The position numbers were made by a program, and so were the translations under genes. A stretch of DNA of 64,000 bases from the NCBI RefSeq assembly GCF_040616545.1, contig NZ_CP156688.1, positions 1,054,001 to 1,118,000 of the forward strand. Reading direction: 5' to 3'. Positions 46,359-56,071 of the stretch are shown piece after piece; positions within the stretch are counted from its first letter, which is position 1, and the number at the start of each line of letters is the position of its first letter. Under the pieces are notes generated by a model, which saw nothing but the letters and a program-made list of their open reading frames with translations, ran no database searches and was not told the origin of the DNA. The DNA is from Akkermansia muciniphila (GTDB lineage: Bacteria > Verrucomicrobiota > Verrucomicrobiia > Verrucomicrobiales > Akkermansiaceae).

Positions 46359-49300
46359 TCAGGACAGCTCTTCAAAAGCGGTCATCAGGCGCTTTTCAGA
46401 GATGCGCCCCTTGACGGAGATGGCGGGGGCGAAGACGGCCAGACGGTATTCTTCCAGCAAATAGCCGTACTGCGTCCAGCGCGGGTCGCCGTTATGTTCC
46501 GGCAGGCTCTGATGCCAGGGAAGGTACACGCGTTCAAAGAGGTCCAGGCGTTCCAGCTCTTTGGCCAGAGGCTGCTGGCCGATGCGCCTGATGCGTTCCG
46601 CGATGCCCTGCATGTACCGTTTCAGGTCCGGCAGATGTTCCGCTCCATGCGCCCACAGGAAGCGGGGGCGGAGCAGCCAGTCAAGCTGGCGGCGGAGGTC
46701 AGCCGTGATGCGCTCCGTATGGCGCACGCCCTGCTGCGCGGCCATAAAGTCCCTGGCGGCATGTTCCGTGGCCGCTACCAATTCCCATACGTCCGCTACG
46801 CTGTGCGCGGCGTCAAAAAGGTTCTGGCGCAGGCTCATTTCCGCAGCGGCGAATTGGGCCGCCGTGCGCGGAAGGGGGCGGCCCATGGCAAGCTCCGCGG
46901 AGACGTCCACCAGGTCGTCCGGATTGGTGGACGGGTCCCGGCCAAGCATGTGCAGGGAGAGTTTCCCTTCCAGCTTCAGCGGGAATTTTTTGCGGAGGTG
47001 GTTGAGCTGGTCCGCCTGGCGCAGGCGCATGAAGCGCAGGCACCCTCCCCGGTGGGATTCCGCCGCGCGCAGTTCATCCTCAAAAACGCGGACGCCTACG
47101 GACGCGCCTTCATCCACCAGGGCCACGTAACCCGGCCTGCCCGCCACATCTACCGTGCGTTCCAAATCTCCGCAGGTCCATTCCTTCATGCCCGTAACGG
47201 AGACGATGTCCGCCGCCGTTTCCCGGAACCGGCGGGAAAGCTTTTTGCCCAGCCGCCCGTTTAGCTCCGCAACGTCCGTACCCATGGCAAGCTCTTCGCC
47301 TTCGTCGTCGCACACCCAGATTTTCGTCACCAGCTCCGCAGGGATGCGGTTCATGTCAAAGAAGGAGGGAGCGCAGAATCGCCCGGTTTCCGCTTCCACG
47401 AATTCCGCCAGCTTCTGCGCCAGCGGTCCGTCCGGCTCCAGGCCATGCCGGAGTTCCGCAAAATAGGCGGCCTTCTGGCTGATGGGCTGGAGGAAGACGC
47501 GCAAGTCCTTGGGAAGGGTGCGCAGCAGGCACTCCGCCCGCTGGGCCAGATGGCCCGGCACGCCCCATTCCGGCAGCCATTCAGGCACGTCCGGCAACTG
47601 GTCAATGTGAACGCCCAGCGTCACGCCGTCATCTTCCGCTCCGGGATCATTCTGGTAATACACGGCATACTCCGCTCCGGCACACATCATTTCATCCGGG
47701 AAGCCGTCCAGCAGGTCCCTGCCCCAGAAGTCATACATGGCCTCCTGCGGCGGAACGTGCAGGGCGTCCGGATCTTTTTTCTCCACACTGCCGGCCCAGC
47801 GCAGAAAGGCCTTGGCCGTGCAGCAGTCCTGCGGAATGAGCCTGTCAAAGAATTCATAAACGCCTTCCTCGCACCAGACCTGGTCCGGGCGGCGCAGCTT
47901 CAGTTCTATCTGCCGCACCTCCTCCCGGAGCGTTTCCAGATGGGTGATGCAGGCGGGCCTGGTGCGGAAGCCGCCGCCCAGCAGCCCTTCCCGGATCATG
48001 ATTTCCCGCGCATGGGCCGGATTGATGCGTCCATAGTGTACGCGCCTGTTGTCAATAATGCGCAGGCCGCCGCACACCACGCGCTCCACGGCGTAAACCG
48101 CTCCCTGCTCCTTGTCCCACCTGGCTCCGGAATAATGGGATTCACACAAGTGGGGGGCCACCTGCTCCACCCATTCCGGCTCCAGCCGGGCGGCGCGGCG
48201 CATCCACAGGCGCGTGGTGTCCACCAGCTCCACGCCCATCACCCATTCACTGCGCTTTTTGCGGCGGAACAGGCCGGAACCGGGAAAGATGCCGAAGGAA
48301 CGCCCCCCGGCGCCGCGGTATTCACGGTTGTCCGCATCCCAGAGCCCGAACTGTCTGGGGACGCCAGCCAGGATGCTCCGGTGAATCATGGCAAAGGACG
48401 CCTGGCGCTCCGTTTCCGCCTCCAGGGGAGGAATCTTGCATTTCAGGGTTTCCCGGACCAGGCGGGAAAGGTCTTCCCACAGGTTGAACCATTCCATCAT
48501 GCGGTTGAAGTTGAGGAAGTTTTTCCCGCACCATTTCCGGAGCTGGTTTTTGCGCCAGCGGCGCCCCTCCCTGAATTCCCATGCGGCCTTCCAGAGCTTG
48601 AGCAGGGACAGGAAATCGCTGTCTTCATCCTTCCACTGGGCGTGGGCCTGGTCCGCCTTCTGCGCGGCGTCCGCCGGGCGTTCCCGCGGGTCCATAATCC
48701 CCAGCCCGGCCACAATCACCAGCATTTCAGGGAGGGCCTGTTCATGCTGCGCTTCCAGCAGCATGCGGCCCAGGCGCGGGTCAATGGGCAGGCGCGCCAG
48801 CTTCCTCCCCATGGGCGTGAGTTGCCGGGCCTTGTCCAGGGCGCCGATTTCCCGCAGGGTACGGTAGCCTTCCGTCACCAGTTTGGAGGAAGGAGGGTCC
48901 GGAAGGGGAAACTCCGGCATTTCCGGAAGACCGAGGTCTTTCATCCTGAGAAGAGCCCCGGCCAGGGCGCTGCGCCTGATTTCCGGGTCCGTAAAGTCCG
49001 GCCTGTCCTCCCAATCCTCCTCACTGTACAGGCGGATGCATACGCCCTCGCACACGCGCCCGCAGCGGCCCGCGCGCTGGCGGGCGCTGGCCTTGGAGAC
49101 GGGTTCTATCTGGAGCCGCTGCACCTGGCGCGCCGGGCTGTACCGGCTGACGCGCGCCACCCCGGAATCAATGACGTAAATGATCCCGGGAATGGTCAGG
49201 GATGTTTCCGCCACATTGGTCGCCAGCACAATGCGGCGGCAGCCCTGCTCCGGATGAAAAATCCTCTGCTGGTCCGCCAGTCCCAGCCTGGCAAAGAGCG

Positions 49301-50048
49301 GCAGGATACGCGTATTCCTTAAATTCCGGCCTTCCAGTTTTTCCGCCACTTCACGTATTTCACGCTCTCCGGGGAGGAAAACGAGCACGTCCCCGCGGTC
49401 GTCCAGGGTATCCAGCCAGTCCACGGCGCGCGCCACATGGGCGGGAAGTTCTTCATCGTCACGCAGAGGCGGCAGGTAATGAAGGTCCACCGGGTAAGTA
49501 CGGCCCTCCACCTGGATAATGGGCGCGCCGCCGAAGAATTCGGAAAAGCCCCCCGCATCCAGCGTAGCGGAGCTGATGACCAGCCGCAGGTCCTTGCGCC
49601 TGTCCAGCAGAAGCCTCAGGTAACCCAGCAGAAAATCAATGTTGAGGCTTCGTTCATGGGCTTCATCCAGAATCAGGGTATGGTACTGGCGCAGGTCCGG
49701 ATCATGCTGCGTTTCCGCCAGTAGAATGCCGTCCGTCATGAACTTCAGGCGCGTATCCGGCCCGGCTTTTTCCTCAAAACGCACCTGGTAGCCCACCAGG
49801 CCGCCCAGCTCGCAGTTCAGTTCTTCCGCCACGCGGCGGGAAACGGATGCCGCAGCCAGCCTCCGGGGCTGGGTGCACCCCACCCTGCCCCGCGCCTCCC
49901 CGGCAAGCTCCATGGCCATCTTGGGAAGCTGGGTGGTCTTGCCGGACCCGGTCTCACCCACCACCACAATGACCTGATGCTCCCGCATGGCCGCCAGAAT
50001 GTCATCCCGGCGGCGGGAAATGGGAAGGTCCGGATAAGTGATGTTCAT
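46359..50048 (-). CDS. hrpA: ATP-dependent RNA helicase HrpA (DEAH)
   Basis: The 1229-residue helicase starts at ATG 50048 (MNITYPDLPISRRRDDILAAM); the frame extends 27 bp further, but into the ilvN terminator. Motifs: GETGSGKTTQ (Walker A, about residue 31), LDEAHERS (DEAH), SSATL, VFLPGERE, LATNVAETSLTIPGI and QRAGRCGR. Helicase-associated and OB-fold regions follow, then the long HrpA-specific C-terminal DUF3418 half. The length is usual for bacterial HrpA. Its role is in RNA processing and in rescue of stalled ribosomes. It faces trkA convergently. Confidence 0.96.
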   Translation of the reverse strand: MNITYPDLPISRRRDDILAAMREHQVIVVVGETGSGKTTQLPKMAMELAGEARGRVGCTQPRRLAAASVSRRVAEELNCELGGLVGYQVRFEEKAGPDTRLKFMTDGILLAETQHDPDLRQYHTLILDEAHERSLNIDFLLGYLRLLLDRRKDLRLVISSATLDAGGFSEFFGGAPIIQVEGRTYPVDLHYLPPLRDDEELPAHVARAVDWLDTLDDRGDVLVFLPGEREIREVAEKLEGRNLRNTRILPLFARLGLADQQRIFHPEQGCRRIVLATNVAETSLTIPGIIYVIDSGVARVSRYSPARQVQRLQIEPVSKASARQRAGRCGRVCEGVCIRLYSEEDWEDRPDFTDPEIRRSALAGALLRMKDLGLPEMPEFPLPDPPSSKLVTEGYRTLREIGALDKARQLTPMGRKLARLPIDPRLGRMLLEAQHEQALPEMLVIVAGLGIMDPRERPADAAQKADQAHAQWKDEDSDFLSLLKLWKAAWEFREGRRWRKNQLRKWCGKNFLNFNRMMEWFNLWEDLSRLVRETLKCKIPPLEAETERQASFAMIHRSILAGVPRQFGLWDADNREYRGAGGRSFGIFPGSGLFRRKKRSEWVMGVELVDTTRLWMRRAARLEPEWVEQVAPHLCESHYSGARWDKEQGAVYAVERVVCGGLRIIDNRRVHYGRINPAHAREIMIREGLLGGGFRTRPACITHLETLREEVRQIELKLRRPDQVWCEEGVYEFFDRLIPQDCCTAKAFLRWAGSVEKKDPDALHVPPQEAMYDFWGRDLLDGFPDEMMCAGAEYAVYYQNDPGAEDDGVTLGVHIDQLPDVPEWLPEWGVPGHLAQRAECLLRTLPKDLRVFLQPISQKAAYFAELRHGLEPDGPLAQKLAEFVEAETGRFCAPSFFDMNRIPAELVTKIWVCDDEGEELAMGTDVAELNGRLGKKLSRRFRETAADIVSVTGMKEWTCGDLERTVDVAGRPGYVALVDEGASVGVRVFEDELRAAESHRGGCLRFMRLRQADQLNHLRKKFPLKLEGKLSLHMLGRDPSTNPDDLVDVSAELAMGRPLPRTAAQFAAAEMSLRQNLFDAAHSVADVWELVAATEHAARDFMAAQQGVRHTERITADLRRQLDWLLRPRFLWAHGAEHLPDLKRYMQGIAERIRRIGQQPLAKELERLDLFERVYLPWHQSLPEHNGDPRWTQYGYLLEEYRLAVFAPAISVKGRISEKRLMTAFEELS

Positions 50049-50060
50049 GATGGAGGGGAG

Positions 50061-50092
50061 AAAAAAACCCTGCAAGAACGTCCTGCAGGGTT
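50061..50092 (-). terminator. Rho-independent terminator of ilvN
   Basis: On the minus strand AACCCTGCA pairs with TGCAGGGTT (50084-50092 with 50066-50074), followed by a run of T (plus strand A at 50061-50067). It lies 27 bp past the ilvN stop and directly before the hrpA start. Confidence 0.82.
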
Positions 50093-50118
50093 TGATGGAA
50101 AAGCCGGAAAGGGTTTCT

Positions 50119-50601
50119 TTACTGCCGGGGTTTGGGAAGGGCGATGCGTCCGCTGCGCGTCAGCATCTGCACATCGTAATCCTCAATGAGGGACAGGAAA
50201 CGGTCAATCTTGTGTTCGCCGCCCGTCACTTCAATGGTCAGGGCGTCCCGCGTGACATCCACGATGTTCGCGCCCAGAATCTGGCAGAATTCAATGACTT
50301 CATGCCGCGTGGCGGAATCTACGCCAATGCGGGTCAGCACCGTCTCCCGGTACACGTTGTCCGTATTGCGGAAATCTACAACTTCCACCGTGTTGACGAG
50401 TTTTTCCAGATGCTTGATGATCTGGTCAAGCACGTCTTCCTTTTCACGTACGACGATGGTCATCCGTGAAAAGCGCGGGTCCTGGCTAGGGGCAACGTTC
50501 AACGAATGAATATTGTAGCCCCGTCCACTGAACAAACCGGCAATGCGGGCAAGCACGCCAAATTTGTTTTCAACAAGTACGGAGATAGTATGACGAGTCA
50601 T
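50119..50601 (-). CDS. ilvN: Acetolactate synthase small (regulatory) subunit
   Basis: The 160-residue protein has an N-terminal ACT domain (HTISVLVENKFGVLARIAGLFSGRGYNIHSLNVAPSQDP, SRMTIVV) and the C-terminal ALS-SS domain (HEVIEFCQILGANIVDVTRDALTIEVTG). It confers valine feedback control on the catalytic IlvB/I subunit in branched-chain amino acid synthesis. The large-subunit gene is not adjacent, which is unusual since the pair is normally an operon. It carries its own terminator. Confidence 0.95.
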   Translation of the reverse strand: MTRHTISVLVENKFGVLARIAGLFSGRGYNIHSLNVAPSQDPRFSRMTIVVREKEDVLDQIIKHLEKLVNTVEVVDFRNTDNVYRETVLTRIGVDSATRHEVIEFCQILGANIVDVTRDALTIEVTGGEHKIDRFLSLIEDYDVQMLTRSGRIALPKPRQ

Positions 50602-50724
50602 AATTTTAATTTCTTAAAGGTGATGCATTATAGGCGCTTCCGGCTGCCAGTCAAGCCCGCGGAAGAATGATGCCGGAAAACGCTTTCCCGCAGGAGGCTC
50701 CGGAAGACGCAGGATTAGCGGGAT

Positions 50725-52227
50725 TCAGAGTTCCCGCGGAACGATGGCGCTGCTCCTTGTCGCCGTGGGGATGCGGGGCAGCAACGTCTTTTCGGAAACC
50801 GGACGGGCATCCACCTTCACGTTGAACTGCTGTCCGTCACGGGAAACGGTGAGCAGGGCCGGCCCTTCCCTCAGGGCTCTGACTAGCGCATCCATGGTGC
50901 TGACGCTCTCGTGGTTCACGGCAAAGACCATATCTCCCGCCTGCAAAATCTGCCCCACGGATTTCTTGGGATTCACTTGGATGACCAGCAGGCCCCGCGC
51001 GCCGATGGATTGCTCCTCCGCCGTAAGTTCACGCAGGTGCATGCCCACTCCCTCCATGAAATCCTCCCAGGGAGAGGGGACGTTCTTCAGGATGCTGTCC
51101 CCCACCTTCAGGGTGACATTCATTTTTTGTCCCTTGCGCCAGATTTTCAGCCGGAATTTGTCGCCTATGGAAAGATTTTCTATGCGGTCCTTTACATCCT
51201 TGTCCGTCTGGATGGGCACTTCATTAAAGCTCAGCATCACGTCCCCCGTTTGAAGACCTGCCTGCTCCGCCGGGGAACCGGGCTTCACGATGTTGACCAC
51301 GGCGCCTCCGGCTTCATGATAGTCCAGGAAACTGCGGAGGGGCGGCGTATTGCGTACAATGTCCAGCCCCAGATATCCCCTCATGGGGCGTCCATGCCTG
51401 CAAATCTGCTCAAAGGTGTGCACCACAAGATTGGAGGGAATGGCGAAGCCGATGCCCGCGTAGTTCTTTTCCACGTTGGGAAGCACCGATTTGTTGATGC
51501 CGATGACTTCACCGCGGATGTTGATGAGGGGTCCGCCGGAATTGCCGGGGAAGATGCTGGCATCCGTCTGGATCAGGTCCAGGCCGGAATCCACCAGCTT
51601 GCGCTCCCTGGCGCTGATGATGCCGCGGGAAACCGTCGTTCCAAGACCATAGGGGTTGCCGCAGGCCAGAACGATCATGCCGGGAGCAATCTCGTCACTG
51701 TTGCCGAACGGAAGAGGGGTAAAGGTCATTGGGTTTTCCACCTGCAGCACGGCGATGTCCAGCTCCGGGTCCACCCCCACCAGCCGCACGGAAACGCTTT
51801 TCCCGTTGCTCAGCGTGACGCGCAGAGCATGCTTGTTCTGAATGACATGGTAGGCCGTGATGATGTGCCCTTCTTCAGTGACAATGACGCCGGAACCCAG
51901 GCCGTGAACCGCCAGCCTTTTCTCCACCGTGGAATCCCCGTCCTCGGAAGGCTGCGGAACGGTGGCCACCCCGGTAGTGTCTATGCTGACCAGCACGCGC
52001 TCCACCAGCCGGGCTACACGGGAATATTCTTCATTGAGCTGGTGCAGGATGGGAACGTCCTCCTCCTTGAGTTCGGACTCCCGCGCCATGGTAAAAACCT
52101 CAGACCGGAAGGAAACGTTCTTTTCCGTTACGCGGCTGTTCCATCTCCAATAGGCAACGGCGACCACGGTCATCATAACCGTCATCATGATGACAAGTAA
52201 CGCCCGTGTCCATATGGTTGATCTCAT
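50725..52227 (-). CDS. HtrA/DegP-like S1C serine protease with two PDZ domains, membrane-anchored
   Basis: I start at ATG 52227 (500 residues), which puts a single N-terminal membrane anchor at residues 8-28 (RALLVIMMTVMMTVVAVAYWRW). The trypsin-like domain has an intact triad: H127 in HIITAYHVIQ, D157 in DPELDIAVL and S230 in FPGNSGGPLI. Residues about 305-390 form a PDZ (VVNIVKPGSPAEQAGLQTGDVMLSFNEVPIQ) and a second PDZ follows (ARGLLVIQVNPKKSVGQILQAGDMVFAVN). It should degrade misfolded envelope proteins in the periplasm. A coiled segment (ESELKEEDVPILHQLNEEYSRV) precedes the protease domain. Confidence 0.93.
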   Translation of the reverse strand: MRSTIWTRALLVIMMTVMMTVVAVAYWRWNSRVTEKNVSFRSEVFTMARESELKEEDVPILHQLNEEYSRVARLVERVLVSIDTTGVATVPQPSEDGDSTVEKRLAVHGLGSGVIVTEEGHIITAYHVIQNKHALRVTLSNGKSVSVRLVGVDPELDIAVLQVENPMTFTPLPFGNSDEIAPGMIVLACGNPYGLGTTVSRGIISARERKLVDSGLDLIQTDASIFPGNSGGPLINIRGEVIGINKSVLPNVEKNYAGIGFAIPSNLVVHTFEQICRHGRPMRGYLGLDIVRNTPPLRSFLDYHEAGGAVVNIVKPGSPAEQAGLQTGDVMLSFNEVPIQTDKDVKDRIENLSIGDKFRLKIWRKGQKMNVTLKVGDSILKNVPSPWEDFMEGVGMHLRELTAEEQSIGARGLLVIQVNPKKSVGQILQAGDMVFAVNHESVSTMDALVRALREGPALLTVSRDGQQFNVKVDARPVSEKTLLPRIPTATRSSAIVPREL

Positions 52228-52436
52228 GGAAATGCCTTGCCGTAGCAACGGTCAAACTGTTTGCGCCTTAATACCGGGGAGATGCCTGAAAACGGGCGTG
52301 GAAGACTCCATCCATCTTTTGACATTCCGCTCCTATTGATACTATTTAAGCATAATTTCTTCAAACGAAAAAAGTTTCAAATGACAAATACGTCTTTTAA
52401 CAAGGCGTGTTTTATGATACCTACGGGTACGGTTTT

Positions 52437-53543
52437 ATGGGCACCAGCACTTTACAACAACCAGCCATTTACCTCGTTTTTGGAACGGATGAAGGAATGG
52501 TGCGTGAAAAGGCTTCCGGCATCTTTACCGCCCTGACGGAAGGAACGAATGAATTTTCCCATGAAATACTGGAAGCGGCCTGCGGCGATTCCGACGAAGC
52601 GGACCAGGTGACGCGCCAGGTCATGGAAGCCCTGCGCACGCTTCCCTTCTTCCCGGGCCGCAAGGTGGTCTGGATGAAGAACTGCAATTTTCTGGGGGAT
52701 TCCGTCACGGGGCGCTCCTCCACCACGGAGGCCGCTCTTGATTCCCTCAGGCATTTGCTGGAAGGCGGCCTAGGACCGGACGTCCTGCTGCTTATTTCCG
52801 CCTCTGAATTTGACAAGCGCCGTTCCTTTAACAAATTCCTGCTCCAATCCGCCGCCGCGGAGGAACTGAACAAGCCGGACATCACCAAGGCCGGCTGGGA
52901 AGGCAGCCTGATGCCCCTGATCAACAAGGAAGCTGGAGCACGGGGCCTGAGCTTTGACTCCGCCGCCCTGGAGTTGTTCATTCACCGCGTCAGCGAATCT
53001 TCCCGCCAGATCATCTCCGAAATTGAAAAACTGGACCTCTACCTGGGCGCGGACAGGCGCACCGTGATGCCGGAGGATGTGGAGCGCATGGTTCCGCTGA
53101 CGCGCACGGGCGTTATTTTTGAAATTTCACGCGCCCTGGAAAATAAAAAGAGTGATGCGGCCATCTCCCTCATTGACTTCCAACTGGAACGCGGTGAAAA
53201 CGCTATCACGATCATGCGCGCCGCGTTCATCCCAACGCTGAGAAATCTGCTCGCCGCCAGGCTTTTATGTGACGCGTTCAACCTGAAGCCTACCAACTTC
53301 AAGGAATTTACGGCCCGCATCTCTTCCCTGCCCTCCTATGCAGCTGCCCTGATTCCCCTGAAAAAAGACGGCACTCCCAATGCGTACCCGCTTTTCCTGG
53401 CGGCGCAGAACGCCTCCAAATTCAAAACCGAACGGTTGAAGCAAACCCTGAAGGAATGCATGAAGGCAGACAAGGCCCTGGTGTCTTCCTCGCTTGATCC
53501 GCGCCTGATTCTGCACCGTCTTGCCATCTGTTCCGCATCCTGA
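52437..53543 (+). CDS. holA: DNA polymerase III delta subunit
   Basis: The 368-residue clamp-loader subunit starts at ATG 52437 (MGTSTLQQPAIYLVFGTDEGMVRE), where the conserved YLxxGxDExxxxE strand-helix begins. The N-terminal domain shows LRTLPFFPGRKVVWMKNCNFL and LLISASEFDKRRSFNKFL. Domain III includes REIxxEIEKLxLY (SSRQIISEIEKLDLYLG). With HolB and DnaX it loads the beta clamp, whose gene dnaN is 6 kb away. Its stop codon overlaps the mnmG start. Confidence 0.92.
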   Translation: MGTSTLQQPAIYLVFGTDEGMVREKASGIFTALTEGTNEFSHEILEAACGDSDEADQVTRQVMEALRTLPFFPGRKVVWMKNCNFLGDSVTGRSSTTEAALDSLRHLLEGGLGPDVLLLISASEFDKRRSFNKFLLQSAAAEELNKPDITKAGWEGSLMPLINKEAGARGLSFDSAALELFIHRVSESSRQIISEIEKLDLYLGADRRTVMPEDVERMVPLTRTGVIFEISRALENKKSDAAISLIDFQLERGENAITIMRAAFIPTLRNLLAARLLCDAFNLKPTNFKEFTARISSLPSYAAALIPLKKDGTPNAYPLFLAAQNASKFKTERLKQTLKECMKADKALVSSSLDPRLILHRLAICSAS

Positions 53544-55420
53544 TGAATTCATCTTCTTCCCAAGCCTCCCCCCTGTTTGACGTTCTTGTCGTCGGCGCCG
53601 GGCACGCAGGCATTGAGGCGGCGTTGGCGGCCTCCCGCCTGGGATGTTCCGTCGCCGTCCTGACCCACAATCTGGATACGATTGGACAAATGTCCTGCAA
53701 CCCGGCCATCGGGGGGCTTGCCAAGGGCCACATTGTCCGGGAAATAGATGCCATGGGAGGAGCCATGGGACTGAACACGGACGCCACCGCCATCCAGTTC
53801 CGCATGCTGAACGCCTCCAAGGGCCCCAGCGTGCGCGCCCCCCGTGCCCAGTGCGATAAAACAGCCTACCGCGCACGAATGAAAATGGTTCTGGAAACCG
53901 CTCCCGGCGTGCGTTTGTTCCAGGGAGATGTGGTCCGGCTACTCGTAAACGGAGAACAACAGGTGACGGGGGCCGTCACCTCCCTTGATTACACCATCTG
54001 CGCGCGCAGCGTAGTCATCTGCTCCGGAACCTTCATGCAGGGTCTGCTGCATGTGGGGCTTCAGCACGTGACTGGCGGACGCATGGGCTGCGCCCCTTCC
54101 AGCCTCTCCACGGACCTGGCCACTCTGGGCTTTCAGGTAGAGCGGCTTAAAACAGGAACTTCTCCGCGCGTCAATGGCAGGTCCATAAACTTTTCCGTCT
54201 GTGAAGTGCAGCCGGGAGACACCCCGGAAGCCCTGTTCAGCTACCGTTCCCGCGACGTGCTGAAACGTTCTTCCGAGCCCTTCTGCACTCTGAACACGTG
54301 GGGAGACGAAGATTTCCGGATGGAGCAGATGCCATGCTGGATTACCTACACCAACCAGGCTACGCATGACATCATCCGGGAGAATTTAAAATTCAGCCCT
54401 CTTTACAGCGGCATCATAGAAGGCATAGGGCCCCGTTACTGCCCCTCCATTGAAGATAAAATCGTGCGCTTCGCGGAAAAAACGAGCCACCAGGTATTCC
54501 TGGAACCGGAAGGGCGCGGCACGGAGGAATTCTATCTCAACGGCGTTTCCACCTCCCTGCCCTACTCCGCCCAATGCGATTTCATCCACACCATTCCCGG
54601 CCTGGAAAATGCCCAGCTCATCCGGCCCGGATATGCGGTGGAATATGACTTCTGCCCGCCCACCCAGCTGCATCCCACGCTGGAAACCAAGCTGGTGGAA
54701 AACCTGTACTTTGCGGGACAGATCAACGGTACCTCCGGTTATGAAGAAGCCGCCGCGCAAGGTTTAATGGCGGGAACAAACGCAGCGCTGAAGGTGCTGG
54801 ACAAACCCTCCCTGGTGCTGCGCCGGGACCAATCCTACATTGGCGTCATGATAGACGACCTGGTCACCAAAGGCACGGACGAACCCTACCGCATGTTCAC
54901 CAGCCGCGCGGAATTCAGGCTTCTGCTGCGCCAGGACAATGCGGACCTGCGCCTGGCCCCCCTCGCTTTTGAAACTGGTCTTATTACTCGTAAGGAATTC
55001 CTGAAAACGGAAGCGCGGCAAAACGCCATTGAAGAGGGAACCGCAAAAGCCTCCCTTGTTAAACATGAAGGCGCCCCTCTGTCCACCTGGCTCAAGAGGC
55101 CCGGCAATGACTGGACCATGCTGCCTGAAGAACTGAAAAAAATGTTCCACGTGGAACATTTGGATGCCATTGCCACGGATATCCAGTATGAAGGACACAT
55201 TGAAAGGCAGAAAAAACAGGCGGAGAAAATCACAAGGATGGAAAGCAAAACCATCCCTGCCGACATTGATTACGAACAAGTTCATGCCTTAAAAAAGGAG
55301 GCCGTCATCAAGCTGGGAAAGATACGCCCCGGCACCATCGGGCAGGCATCACGCATTCCGGGCATTACTCCGGCAGATATAGCCCTGCTGCTTGTACATC
55401 TGCAAAAGCGCGGAAGATAG
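53543..55420 (+). CDS. mnmG: tRNA uridine-34 5-carboxymethylaminomethyl modification enzyme MnmG (GidA)
   Basis: The 625-residue flavoprotein has the FAD site VVGAGHAGIEAALAASRLG, NPAIGGLAKGHIVREIDAMGG and NTDATAIQFRMLNASKGPSVRAPRAQCDK, the Cys-containing TGTSPRVNGRSINF region and the C-terminal GidA-assoc domain (YEGHIERQKKQAEKI, DIDYEQVHALKKEAVIKL). With MnmE it modifies wobble uridine in several tRNAs. Its ATG overlaps the holA stop. The coding sequence contains a perfect parS palindrome at 55143-55158, and mnmG is often beside oriC. Confidence 0.97.
   Translation: MNSSSSQASPLFDVLVVGAGHAGIEAALAASRLGCSVAVLTHNLDTIGQMSCNPAIGGLAKGHIVREIDAMGGAMGLNTDATAIQFRMLNASKGPSVRAPRAQCDKTAYRARMKMVLETAPGVRLFQGDVVRLLVNGEQQVTGAVTSLDYTICARSVVICSGTFMQGLLHVGLQHVTGGRMGCAPSSLSTDLATLGFQVERLKTGTSPRVNGRSINFSVCEVQPGDTPEALFSYRSRDVLKRSSEPFCTLNTWGDEDFRMEQMPCWITYTNQATHDIIRENLKFSPLYSGIIEGIGPRYCPSIEDKIVRFAEKTSHQVFLEPEGRGTEEFYLNGVSTSLPYSAQCDFIHTIPGLENAQLIRPGYAVEYDFCPPTQLHPTLETKLVENLYFAGQINGTSGYEEAAAQGLMAGTNAALKVLDKPSLVLRRDQSYIGVMIDDLVTKGTDEPYRMFTSRAEFRLLLRQDNADLRLAPLAFETGLITRKEFLKTEARQNAIEEGTAKASLVKHEGAPLSTWLKRPGNDWTMLPEELKKMFHVEHLDAIATDIQYEGHIERQKKQAEKITRMESKTIPADIDYEQVHALKKEAVIKLGKIRPGTIGQASRIPGITPADIALLLVHLQKRGR
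55143..55158. promoter_or_regulatory. parS: parS partition site (perfect palindrome) inside mnmG
   Basis: TGTTCCACGTGGAACA is a perfect 16-bp palindrome matching the bacterial ParB-binding consensus TGTTnCACGTGnAACA. It falls within the mnmG coding region, about 2 kb from the proposed oriC. A near copy follows dnaN. Confidence 0.88.
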
Positions 55421-56071
55421 CATCCCGGATATCCGGCTCTGTTTTCCCGGAACTTTTAAAAACGGCTCCGCAGATGATGGAAAACATCATGCACAGTATT
55501 TAGCCGTTTTACTGCCGCCTACACCCCCGGCTTCCGTTCGTTCCCGGTCATTTTTCCTTCAGCATCGCGGCCTGTTTGCCTTGCATACCGGTTCACCGCC
55601 ACATGCATTCATGCTTGCAGGATAGCCTTTTCTACCATCAGTTTGATCAACATTTTCCCGGCTGCCAATATTTCCTCCGCGGCATAGGATTCCCCGTCAA
55701 AAAGAAACAGGAACAAAAAAGAAGCGCATACACCGGGGAAAAGATGGCCCTTTGGCAGGAACGTCAGTAATTGAAGCCATGTTTCCGGCTTCAACCCCGG
55801 AAGAAGGGGGAAGCGGAACACAACGATTATTCTTCCGGCAGCTCCGGAACGGCAAATAAAAATATCCGGCAGGATTCATCTGCCTTTTCCTTAAACAGTC
55901 TCATCTGCGGCGGAGAGAACTCACGCATTTCCGCATGGATTGATCGCCATAAGAAAAACGAACCACGGGAGGAAGGAAAAATGGAGGAAACCATCTACGC
56001 AGCCGCTTCAGGAATCAGTCCCGTATCCCCGCCGGAACATTCCGGACAGCGGGTAAAAATAGCCGCTGCCA
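55421..56071. other. Gene-free 651-bp region between convergent mnmG and ribD
   Basis: No frame here is convincing. The best is minus 55609-55821, whose last 30 residues (DGESYAAEEILAAGKMLIKL) look helical, but its N-terminal half is Leu/Phe/Pro-rich and non-protein-like; it could be a remnant. A perfect 8-bp stem TTGAAGCC/GGCTTCAA occurs at 55770-55793. The stretch may be a decayed gene or part of the origin-proximal partition zone. Confidence 0.4.

Noticed and set aside
47445-49322. Plus-strand open frame opposite hrpA
   Set aside because: Shadow of the helicase gene; no recognisable domain.
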